Assembly (NCBI GenBank): GCA_964615765.1
Contig: CAZTQN010000055.1
Coordinates: 1 to 19,421 of the forward strand
From: CAZTQN01 sp964615765
GTDB taxonomy: Bacteria > Planctomycetota > Phycisphaerae > Phycisphaerales > UBA1924
DNA length: 19,421 nt
Direction of reading: 5' to 3'
Positions within the stretch are counted from its first letter, which is position 1. Every line of letters begins with the position of its first letter. The position numbers were made by a program, and so were the translations under genes. Shown here in pieces: positions 13,260 to 19,421 of this stretch. The notes under the pieces were generated by a model that saw only the letters and a list, made by a program, of their open reading frames with translations, was not told where the DNA came from and searched no databases.

Positions 13260-14815
13260 TTGCCACCCCCCTTGGGAATCAGGCCGCCGGCCTTCTCCTT
13301 GGCGTCCCTGCCCCCACCCGTGCCGCCGCCGGTCCCGCCGCCAGTCCCGCCGCGGTCATCGCCCGTGTTGCCGTTGTTCCCGTTGTTCCCGTTGTTCCCG
13401 TTGTTGTCGTTGTTGCCGTTGTTGAGCGGGTTGACGCCGGCGTCGAGCCCGCCCGAGAGCGTCGAGCCCGGCTCGGGCCCGTTGCTCCACGCGACCTCGA
13501 ACAGCCAGTCTTCCCGTCGGCCTTCGACGGTCTCGAAGTTGAACTCGACGTACGCCGGCAGTTCGCCCGCGTGCTTGGCCGACATCTTGGGCAGGAACTT
13601 CTCGTTGCGGTACACGCGCCACGACGCGCTGGCGAGCCCGCCCAGCAGCTTCACCCGCCGCGCGCTGGCCCCGCCGAGCTGCATCTCGCGGATCAGCAGC
13701 GCCTGATTCGCCGCGGCGTCTTCCGCCGCGTCGCCCGTCGCCGAGGTATCGACATTGATCGGCGGGAGCTCGCGCCACCACAGCGCCAGCGGCGCGCCTT
13801 CGACGGCTTCGATGCGCTCGCCGTCGCCGACGCCGATGCCCCCTTGCGGGATCGCCGGGTCATCCGGGAACAGTTCGAACACCCCGCGCACGCCCGGCGC
13901 GCGCCCGGGCGTCACGGCATTTTCAAGCCCGGCTAGGCCCGAAGCGCCAGAGCCCGTCGACCCGCCGCGCTCGCCCCGCTGCTCACGCCCGCCCGCCCCA
14001 CCCGCCGCGGCGAGCGCCTCGCCCAGCGCCCCCGACTTATCCCCCGCGCCCCCCGCCCCCCCTGAACCCCCCTCGCCCGTCCGCGCCTTCTCGATAGCGC
14101 CGCGGATGTCCTCGCTCGAGAACGACTTGCCCGCCCCCTGCCCCGTTCCGCCCGCCGTGCCCGACAGGCGGCGTTCGCGCTCGCGCTGCTCGCGCCGCGC
14201 CTGCACACGCACCATCGGATCGACGCTCGGATCATCCAGCAGCGCCAGGTCCACCCGGCCGCCGCGAGACGTTGCCCGTCGCAGTTCCGCCTCCTGCGAC
14301 GTCAACAGGTTCCCGTCCGCATCGACTTCCAGCCCGCCCTCGAGATCATCCTCCGACTTGGGCGGCGTGATCGGCGCCGAGCGCAGCGTCAGCGCGAAAA
14401 TCTGCGTCGGACGACCGTCCGGCAGGCGCAGCGCCGACTCGCTCGGCTGCACCGCGAACCGGGCCGACAACGCCCGATCATCAAACGCCAGCGCCTCGGG
14501 CCCCTCGGCCTTGCGGGTGTCTTCCTCGCGCAGTTTGCGCAGTTCGTCCTCACGCGGCTCCTGCCCCTCGTGCATCAGCAGGTTGCTCATCGCCCGCGTG
14601 ATCGTCCGGTGCGCCGTCGCCGTCTCCAGCGCCCGCTGCATCCGCTGCTCGTGCCGCAGCTGCGAGCGGCTCATCGTCGTGAACAGCGCCAGCGTCGTGA
14701 TGATCACCATCGACCCCAGCAGGGCCGCCAGCGCCACCTCGAGCAGCGTGAACCCGCGCCGGGCCAATCGCGGCGTGCGAGTGCGAGTCGGAGTTGCCAT
14801 CACCCGGTCGTGCAT
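13256..14815 (-). CDS. GspJ-like minor pseudopilin with long low-complexity inserts
   Basis: The 519-residue protein carries a canonical prepilin motif, RRG-FTLLE (cleavage after Gly21, Glu26 at +5), then a hydrophobic helix. Typical GspJ is about 200 residues, so this one is more than twice the usual length. Recognisable globular segments are EFEFnotable only in part: a strand-rich piece around 100-150 and another at about 395-460 (RVKLLGGLASASWRVYRNEK, DWLFEVAW). Between them lies a Gly/Ala/Ser/Glu-rich stretch (about 215-300). The C-terminus has seven Asn-Asn-Gly-type units and then GGTGGG repeats. Start ATG 14815 lies 6 bases after the GspI-like stop; ATG 14800 (residue 6) is an alternative. 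It probably sits in the pseudopilus tip complex with the I and K proteins. Assignment as J rests on order and motif. Confidence 0.72.
   Translation of the reverse strand: MHDRVMATPTRTRTPRLARRGFTLLEVALAALLGSMVIITTLALFTTMSRSQLRHEQRMQRALETATAHRTITRAMSNLLMHEGQEPREDELRKLREEDTRKAEGPEALAFDDRALSARFAVQPSESALRLPDGRPTQIFALTLRSAPITPPKSEDDLEGGLEVDADGNLLTSQEAELRRATSRGGRVDLALLDDPSVDPMVRVQARREQRERERRLSGTAGGTGQGAGKSFSSEDIRGAIEKARTGEGGSGGAGGAGDKSGALGEALAAAGGAGGREQRGERGGSTGSGASGLAGLENAVTPGRAPGVRGVFELFPDDPAIPQGGIGVGDGERIEAVEGAPLALWWRELPPINVDTSATGDAAEDAAANQALLIREMQLGGASARRVKLLGGLASASWRVYRNEKFLPKMSAKHAGELPAYVEFNFETVEGRREDWLFEVAWSNGPEPGSTLSGGLDAGVNPLNNGNNDNNGNNGNNGNNGNTGDDRGGTGGGTGGGTGGGRDAKEKAGGLIPKGGGK
13310..13355 (-). 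repeat. 12-base tandem repeat coding Gly-Gly-Thr-Gly
   Basis: Near the 3' end of the GspJ-like gene about three 12-base units (forms of GGGACCGGCGGC) encode GGTGGGTGGGTGGG. Such slippage-prone repeats can change length in frame. Confidence 0.75.
13361..13423 (-). repeat. Seven 9-base tandem units coding Asn-Asn-Gly
   Basis: Sixty-three bases form seven 9-base units in the coding strand of the form AACAACGGG or AACAACGGC, with single variants giving NND and NTG. They encode an Asn/Gly tail in the GspJ-like protein. The unit is a multiple of three, so copy-number change would keep the frame. Confidence 0.9.
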
Positions 14816-14821
14816 GTGCGC

Positions 14822-15373
14822 CTAGTTCTGCCCGCCGCCCATCCCCGGCAGCCGCTTGATCAAGTCCTGAATGCGCGTCTGGTCCCGGTCGAAGCCCTGC
14901 ACCGTCTCCGGGTTCCGCATCGCGAACGGGTCCACCATCCGCGAGATCTGGGCCACCTGCTCCGTCGGCACCGGCTGCCCGTCCGTCGCCTTGGCCTCAA
15001 AGACCGAGATCGACACCTGCTCGAACCGTCCCAGCCCCTGCTCGTTCGGCCGCGCGTCGCCCAGACGCTGCCGCTCGTTCAGGTCCATCGTCACCCGCTC
15101 GGTGGTGATCTCGTAGAAGAACTGGTACGGCCCGTAGGCGATCGGCTGCGTCTTGGACGGGAGCGACTTCTCGTTATCCAGATACTGCAGCATCAGCCGG
15201 TTGCCCACCTCCGACGCCGCCAGCACCATCCGCGAGCGCGACTGCATCCCGTCGATCGCCGAGATCGCCCCAAGCACGCTCGCCGCGATCAGCGCCAACA
15301 GCGCCACCGCCAGCAGCACCTCCAGCAGCGTCAGCCCGCGCCCAGACACGGATGTCGTCCGCGCGTGCGTCAT
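14822..15373 (-). CDS. GspI-like minor pseudopilin
   Basis: The 183-residue protein starts at ATG 15373, whose ATGA overlaps the gspG stop; the frame extends upstream to 15400, but that start would lie inside gspG. The prepilin motif is SGRG-LTLLE (cleavage after Gly13, Glu18 at +5), followed by the hydrophobic helix VLLAVALLALIAASVLGA. Later segments YQFFYEITTERVTMD and VSISVFEAK resemble the strands of minor pseudopilins. Position between gspG and the J-like gene fits GspI; GspH cannot be excluded because no separate GspH is present. The C-terminal third is polar and ends with a Gly-rich GMGGGQN. Confidence 0.72.
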   Translation of the reverse strand: MTHARTTSVSGRGLTLLEVLLAVALLALIAASVLGAISAIDGMQSRSRMVLAASEVGNRLMLQYLDNEKSLPSKTQPIAYGPYQFFYEITTERVTMDLNERQRLGDARPNEQGLGRFEQVSISVFEAKATDGQPVPTEQVAQISRMVDPFAMRNPETVQGFDRDQTRIQDLIKRLPGMGGGQN

Positions 15374-15798
15374 TGCTGCGGCGCCTGGTCCATCGTCCAC
15401 ATGTCCAGATCGTCCTGCGTGCCGGATTCGCCGTCCTCACCCAGCGAGTACAGGTTGTACGGCTTGGCGTTCGAGCCGGGCACCGAGTAGACAAACTCGC
15501 GCTTCCACGCGTCCTTCGGCACCGAGTCGATGTACGCCGTGCCCCCCTGCGTGAGCGCCGTCAGCGTCGCCGGGTACGCCGCCTTCTCGAGGAAGTACTG
15601 CTGGATGGCGGACTTCAGGCTGCGCATCGAGATCTTGGTGGTCTCGATGCGGGCCGCCTTGCCGCGCCCGCCGATGCTCACCACCGCCACCGTCGTCAGC
15701 AGCCCGATGATCACCAGGACGAGCATCATTTCCAGCAGCGTGAAGCCGGCCCCGCGGGTGCGTCGGGCGCGGACGGATCGGTTCGTGATCGGTGGCAT
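15370..15798 (-). CDS. gspG: Major pseudopilin GspG
   Basis: The 142-residue protein is the main subunit of the T2SS pseudopilus. The start at ATG 15798 is supported by AGAAGGGG 8 bases upstream (15807-15814). The prepilin leader is basic (RARRTRGAG), cut after Gly18, then FTLLE with Glu23 at +5 and a long helix. The C-terminal region is the GspG hallmark: DSVPKDAWKREFVYSVPGS, then YNLYSLGEDGESGTQDDLDM, corresponding to the calcium-binding loop known for GspG. The length matches the family. It follows gspF after a 56-base gap, and its TGA overlaps the next ATG. Confidence 0.92.
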   Translation of the reverse strand: MPPITNRSVRARRTRGAGFTLLEMMLVLVIIGLLTTVAVVSIGGRGKAARIETTKISMRSLKSAIQQYFLEKAAYPATLTALTQGGTAYIDSVPKDAWKREFVYSVPGSNAKPYNLYSLGEDGESGTQDDLDMWTMDQAPQQ

Positions 15799-15854
15799 CG
15801 TGTAAACCCCTTCTGAAGGGCCCAGCCCCCCGCGCCCATCGGCGCGACGCCGGC

Positions 15855-17060
15855 TCAGCCCAGGTTGACTCGGTTCGTGAGCGTCAGCATCGGCAGCATG
15901 ATCGCCATGATCAGCGACCCGATGACGATGAACATCGCGACAATCAGCAGCGGCTCCAGCACCGCCAGCGCCCGCGCGCTGGTCCGGTCGACCTGGTCCG
16001 TCATGTCTTCCGCCAGCGTCACAAACGCCGACTCCAGGTCCCCCGCACGCTCCGCCGCCACCAGCAGGCGGCGCGACGCGATCGGCAGGCTCGTCACCTC
16101 GTCGATCAGCGTCCGGAGCAGACCCCCCTCGATCAGCCGCACCCGCAGCCGGTCCAGCTGCCCGCGCAGCCCCGGGTGCGAGATGACCTGGTTCGCGACG
16201 CCCAGCGCGTCGGCGATCGGCACGCCCGTGCGCGTCATCGCCGCCATCACGGAGAAGAACCGGGCGCACTCCTGCGCGATGACCACGTCGCGCATCACCG
16301 GCAGTCGCCGCATCAGCAGCCGCGCCCCGGCGAGAATCAGCGCCCGCGCGAACACCGCCGCCGACAGCGCCACCGCCAGCCCCAGCGCCAGCCACAGGAT
16401 GTGATCCCGCGCCCACACGCTCGCGCCCATGATGATCCGCGAATACAGCGGGAGCTTGATATCCATCTTCGACAGCCCGTCGGCCATCATCGGGACCACC
16501 ACCAGCAGCAGGATCGACGACACGATCACCGCGATGACCAGCACGATCAGCGGGTAGATCATCAGCGTCGCGGCCTTGCCCGACACCTGCAGCCGCCGCC
16601 GCGCCGTTTGCGCCAGTTCCTTCGCCGCCCCCGCCAGGTCCCCCGTCCGCTCCGCCCCGCGATACACCGCGATGGTCACGTTGTCGAACGCGCCCACCGC
16701 CTTGCACGTGTCGGCGAAGCTCGTCCCGCTCGAGACCATGTCGCGCATCCGGGCCAGGATCGGGCGGCTCGACGGGCGCACCGTCTGCACCACCACGTCC
16801 AGCGCCTCGACCAGCGGCACGCCGCGCGAGAGCAGTTGCCCCAACTGCTCGTTCAACTCCGCCTGATCCTTCAAGGACAGCTCGCGCTTGCTCGCCGCCC
16901 ACGCCGGCAGGCGGTAGGTCTTCAGCAGCAGTTGATTCTCGGCCCGCAGCGACTGCGCCAGCGCCGCCGGGCTGCCCGCCTGGCGCAGGCCCACCTTGCG
17001 ACCGCCACCGGGGCGGACAGCGACATACAGGAAAGCGTTGGCGGCGGGCACGGCGGACAT
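15855..17060 (-). CDS. gspF: T2SS inner-membrane platform protein GspF
   Basis: The 401-residue polytopic protein has two tandem T2SSF domains. The first is at about 64-190, beginning SLKDQAELNEQLGQLLSRGV; the second is at about 264-390, beginning ECARFFSVMAAMTRTGVPIA. Conserved GERTGDLAGA-type motifs occur as RGAERTGDLAGA and again as AAERAGDLESAF. Membrane helices lie at about 168-191, 221-245 and 368-395. GspF anchors the GspE ATPase and drives pseudopilin insertion. It is the first gene of the operon. No ribosome site precedes the ATG at 17060, and a TAGACT ends 6 bases before it, so a leaderless transcript is conceivable. GspE, which normally precedes GspF, is not upstream here. Confidence 0.93.
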   Translation of the reverse strand: MSAVPAANAFLYVAVRPGGGRKVGLRQAGSPAALAQSLRAENQLLLKTYRLPAWAASKRELSLKDQAELNEQLGQLLSRGVPLVEALDVVVQTVRPSSRPILARMRDMVSSGTSFADTCKAVGAFDNVTIAVYRGAERTGDLAGAAKELAQTARRRLQVSGKAATLMIYPLIVLVIAVIVSSILLLVVVPMMADGLSKMDIKLPLYSRIIMGASVWARDHILWLALGLAVALSAAVFARALILAGARLLMRRLPVMRDVVIAQECARFFSVMAAMTRTGVPIADALGVANQVISHPGLRGQLDRLRVRLIEGGLLRTLIDEVTSLPIASRRLLVAAERAGDLESAFVTLAEDMTDQVDRTSARALAVLEPLLIVAMFIVIGSLIMAIMLPMLTLTNRVNLG

Positions 17061-17066
17061 GGGAAA

Positions 17067-17072
17067 AGTCTA
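17067..17072 (-). promoter_or_regulatory. Candidate -10 hexamer (TAGACT) just before gspF
   Basis: On the minus strand TAGACT ends 6 bases before the gspF ATG. If it is a -10 element, transcription would start at or next to the start codon. No -35 is evident. It shares the TARACT form with three other upstream sites. Confidence 0.2.
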
Positions 17073-17303
17073 TCGAGCAAGCACCCCACGCGCCCGCAGC
17101 CGAGCCAACCCTGGCCCCGCTCGCCGCGTGCGCGTCGTTCAGATCTCAGCCTGTGGAAGAGACCTCGGTTGTATCCACGATCATGCTCGCGGGTTGCGAC
17201 CAGGCCAATCTTCGCGGATCGGGCCCGCGCGAGCCCGCGCCGATCATCAGGGCCGTGCCGCTCGTGCCGCCCGCGCACGTCCGATCGCACCGCCGACCGC
17301 CAG

Positions 17304-17342
17304 GCTGACCCGCTGCGCTGACCCACAGCGCTGACCCGGCGC
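17304..17342 (+). repeat. Three 13-base direct repeats (GCTGACCC core)
   Basis: GCTGACCC begins at 17304, 17317 and 17330, exactly 13 bases apart, each followed by five variable bases ending in C. The conserved 8-mer with a degenerate spacer resembles a set of protein-binding direct repeats rather than simple slippage. It lies between the gspF and ppdK starts. Confidence 0.7.
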
Positions 17343-17476
17343 TCCCCCGCCCCGCCAACTCGGCCACCCCGCCCGGCTCGCCGCCCCACACAAACCGGTG
17401 CGTCGCCGACCCCAGAAACGCGGTCGCCGCCCCGGGATTTGCCGGGCCTGCGCTCGAACCCGGCGGCCCGCGCCCC

Positions 17477-17482
17477 TAGACT
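17477..17482 (+). promoter_or_regulatory. Candidate -10 element (TAGACT) of ppdK
   Basis: TAGACT lies 138 bases before the ATG at 17620 in sense orientation and shares the TARACT form with three other upstream sites. A weak TCGAAC lies near the -35 position with over-long spacing. Confidence 0.3.
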
Positions 17483-17619
17483 CGCACGCCGCCGCGGTTC
17501 TCAGACCGCCGGTACCGAACGCACACCGGACGTGCCCTTGGTTTTCGGCCCTGTCGGCCGTGCCGGGCTCTTGTCCCGCGAGTTGCATCGCGTTTCCGAA
17601 GCCAGCCGAGACCGCGCCC

Positions 17620-19421
17620 ATGCCCACGAAAGCCCCCGCCCGCTCCAAGTCCAAGCCCGCCCCCAAATCCCCCGCCCGCAACGGCGTGGCCGCTCACTCC
17701 AACGGGCACGCCAAGCCCAAGTCCGGCAAGGCCGCCAAGATGGTCTTCTACTTCGGTAGGACCAAGACCGAAGGCAACGCCAAGATGAAGGACCTGCTGG
17801 GCGGCAAGGGCGCCAACCTCGCCGACATGACCAGCATCGGCCTCCCCGTTCCCCCCGGCTTCACCATCACCACCGACACCTGCGCCGCCTACTACGCCGC
17901 GGGCAAGCGCCTCCCCGCCGGGCTGATGAACGAAGTCCAGCAGCACGTCGCCCAGCTCGAGAAGGAAACCGGCAAGCGCTTCGGCTCTTCCGAGAACCCC
18001 CTGCTCGTCTCCGTCCGCTCCGGCGCCCGCGTCTCCATGCCCGGGATGATGGACACCATCCTCAACCTGGGCCTCACCGACGCCGCCGCCGAGGGCCTCG
18101 CCCGCGCCTCCGGCTCCCGCCGCTTCGCCTTCGACGCCTACCGCCGCCTGATCAACATGTTCGGCGACGTCGTCATGGGCGTCGATCACGAGCACTTCGA
18201 AGAAGCCTTCGACCACATCAAGCGCAAGTACAACGCCAAGCTCGACACCGACGTCCCCACCGAGGGCATCATCGAGCTCGTCGAAGCCTACAAGGACGTG
18301 TACCGCAAGCACGTCGGCGAAGAGTTCCCGCAGAACCCCAACAAGCAGCTCGAGCTCTCCATCGAGGCCGTCTTCAAGAGCTGGAACTCCGACCGCGCCA
18401 ACAAGTACCGCCGCATCAACAACATCTCCGGGCTCAACGGCACCGCCGTCAACGTCCAGAGCATGGTCTTCGGCAACATGGGCGAAGACTCCGGCACCGG
18501 CGTCGCCTTCACGCGCAACCCCTCTACGGGCGACAACGCGTTCTACGGCGAGTTCCTCATCAACGCCCAGGGTGAGGACGTCGTCGCCGGCATCCGCACG
18601 CCCAAGCCCTGCGAGGAAATGCCCAAGTGGAACAAGAAGGTCTTCGACCAGCTCATGAAGATCAAGACCACGCTGGAGAAGCACTACAAGGAAATGCAGG
18701 ACATCGAGTTCACCATCGAACGCGGCACGCTGTTCATGCTGCAGACGCGCACCGGCAAGCGCACCGGCTTCGCCGCCGTCAAGATCGCCTGCGACATGGT
18801 GAAGGAAAAGCTCATCGACGACAAGACCGCCCTGCTCCGCATCCCCGCGGGCGATCTCACCCAGCTCCTGCTCCCCTCCTTCGATAACTCCAAGAAGAAG
18901 GGCGCCACGCTCCTCGCCAAGGGCCTGCCCGCCTCCCCCGGCGCCGAAGTCGGCAAGCCCGCCTTCACCGCCGACGAGGCCGTCATGCGCGCCACCGCCG
19001 GAGAGAAGATCATCCTCGTCCGCAAGGAAACCAGCCCCGAAGACGTCGAAGGCATGCACAAGGCCGCCGGCATCCTCACCTCCACCGGCGGGATGACCAG
19101 CCACGCCGCCGTCGTCGCCCGCGGGTGGGGCAAGTGCTGCGTCGCCGGCGCCGGCGAAGTCCACATCGACGCCGCCAAGGGCGAGTTCACCGTCGCCGGC
19201 CGCACCTTCGGCCGCGAGGACATCATCTCCATCGACGGCACCACCGGCGAGATCTTCGCCGGCGCGCTCTCGAAGGTCGAACCCAAGCTCTCCGGCGACT
19301 TCGCCACCGTCATGAAGTGGTCGGAGAAGTACGCCAAGATCGGCGTCCGCACCAACGCCGATACCCCCGCCGACGCCCAGCGCGCCCGCGACTTCGGCGC
19401 CGTCGGCATCGGCCTGACCCG
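17620..19421 (+). CDS. ppdK: Pyruvate,phosphate dikinase (3' end outside window)
   Basis: The enzyme interconverts ATP, pyruvate and phosphate with AMP, phosphoenolpyruvate and pyrophosphate through a phosphohistidine. Counting from ATG 17620, the nucleotide-binding domain starts near residue 41 (MVFYFGRTK, LLGGKGANLADM at 59-70, SVRSGARVSMPGMMDTILNL at 131-150). The central swivelling domain carries TSTGGMTSHAAVVARGWG with catalytic His495. This is 40 more than the His455 known in the Clostridium symbiosum enzyme, matching a 40-residue extra N-terminus rich in Lys, Pro, Ala and Ser. The pyruvate/PEP TIM barrel has only begun (KIGVRTNADTPADAQRARDF) when the window ends, about 600 of roughly 930 residues. 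ATG 17740 (Met41) would give the standard N-terminus and is an alternative start. Confidence 0.95.
   Translation, partial: MPTKAPARSKSKPAPKSPARNGVAAHSNGHAKPKSGKAAKMVFYFGRTKTEGNAKMKDLLGGKGANLADMTSIGLPVPPGFTITTDTCAAYYAAGKRLPAGLMNEVQQHVAQLEKETGKRFGSSENPLLVSVRSGARVSMPGMMDTILNLGLTDAAAEGLARASGSRRFAFDAYRRLINMFGDVVMGVDHEHFEEAFDHIKRKYNAKLDTDVPTEGIIELVEAYKDVYRKHVGEEFPQNPNKQLELSIEAVFKSWNSDRANKYRRINNISGLNGTAVNVQSMVFGNMGEDSGTGVAFTRNPSTGDNAFYGEFLINAQGEDVVAGIRTPKPCEEMPKWNKKVFDQLMKIKTTLEKHYKEMQDIEFTIERGTLFMLQTRTGKRTGFAAVKIACDMVKEKLIDDKTALLRIPAGDLTQLLLPSFDNSKKKGATLLAKGLPASPGAEVGKPAFTADEAVMRATAGEKIILVRKETSPEDVEGMHKAAGILTSTGGMTSHAAVVARGWGKCCVAGAGEVHIDAAKGEFTVAGRTFGREDIISIDGTTGEIFAGALSKVEPKLSGDFATVMKWSEKYAKIGVRTNADTPADAQRARDFGAVGIGLT

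Larger units (their letters stand above)
17061..17619. other. Long intergenic region between gspF and ppdK
   Basis: These 559 bases lie between divergent genes and hold no recognisable gene. Small frames on the minus strand (such as 17146-17391, 81 codons) are Gly/Ala/Arg-rich and look accidental. Contents seen are a three-copy 13-base direct repeat at 17304-17342, the pair GATCGG (17217-17222) / CCGATC (17240-17245) around two GCCCGCGC copies, and TAGACT at 17477-17482. No tRNA or riboswitch was recognised. Confidence 0.6.

Noticed and set aside
15370..16902. A 510-codon minus-strand frame that ends as gspG.
   Set aside because: Its first ~370 codons run antisense-like through gspF in another frame (Gly/Ala/Arg-rich); only the last 142 codons from ATG 15798 are gspG. 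It is not a fusion.
17146..17391. An 81-codon minus-strand frame just before gspF.
   Set aside because: Low-complexity Gly/Ala/Ser composition, no ribosome site, no recognisable motif.
17445..17480. A CTCGAACCC stretch recalling a tRNA T-loop.
   Set aside because: No acceptor stem, anticodon arm or D arm can be built around it.
17476..19164. A 562-codon minus-strand frame opposite ppdK.
   Set aside because: It is the complement of a strongly conserved enzyme and has the Gly/Val/Ala-rich composition expected of an antisense frame in GC-rich DNA.

Overview
The window reads as chromosomal DNA from a very GC-rich bacterium, most likely a planctomycete of the Phycisphaerae type. This is an inference from four things: a PEP-CTERM-like sorting tail of the form PSPSAAAVLGLGGLL-RRRR, a secreted protein ending in dockerin-like EF-hand repeats, a zinc-ribbon membrane protein of a kind common in that group, and a divergent type II secretion (T2SS) pseudopilin cluster. 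Nearly every base belongs to a coding sequence. I see no rRNA, tRNA, CRISPR array, insertion sequence or phage gene.

Left part (1-5265). The replicative helicase gene dnaB runs leftward and leaves the window before its stop codon. Divergent from it is an HDOD-domain gene, followed by an exported seven-bladed beta-propeller protein and then a small secreted C-type-lectin-like protein with a PEP-CTERM-like anchor. Stem-loops lie behind the last two genes.

Middle (5266-8127). A leftward pair consists of a 728-residue secreted protein with a C-terminal dockerin-like duplication and a zinc-ribbon membrane protein. The second start overlaps the first stop by four bases (GTGA).

Main operon (8128-17060, all leftward). 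The order is gspF, gspG, a GspI-like, a GspJ-like and a GspK-like pseudopilin, a GspC-like protein, a GspL-like protein, a GspM-like protein, then a TPR putative lipoprotein. Five of the junctions are 4-base ATGA or GTGA overlaps, so translation of the cluster is probably coupled. Together the products would form the inner-membrane platform and pseudopilus of a T2SS. The secretin (GspD), ATPase (GspE), GspH and prepilin peptidase (GspO) are not in the window. The pseudopilins and the GspC-like protein carry unusual low-complexity Gly, Asn or Pro segments.

Right end (17061-19421). A gene-poor stretch of about 560 bases holds a 13-base triple direct repeat. It is followed by rightward pyruvate,phosphate dikinase (ppdK), which runs off the right edge and has an extra Lys/Pro/Ala-rich N-terminus. 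A recurring TARACT hexamer lies upstream of four genes in the sense orientation and is a candidate -10 element. The strongest candidate for something not well described is the T2SS variant with its attached TPR lipoprotein.
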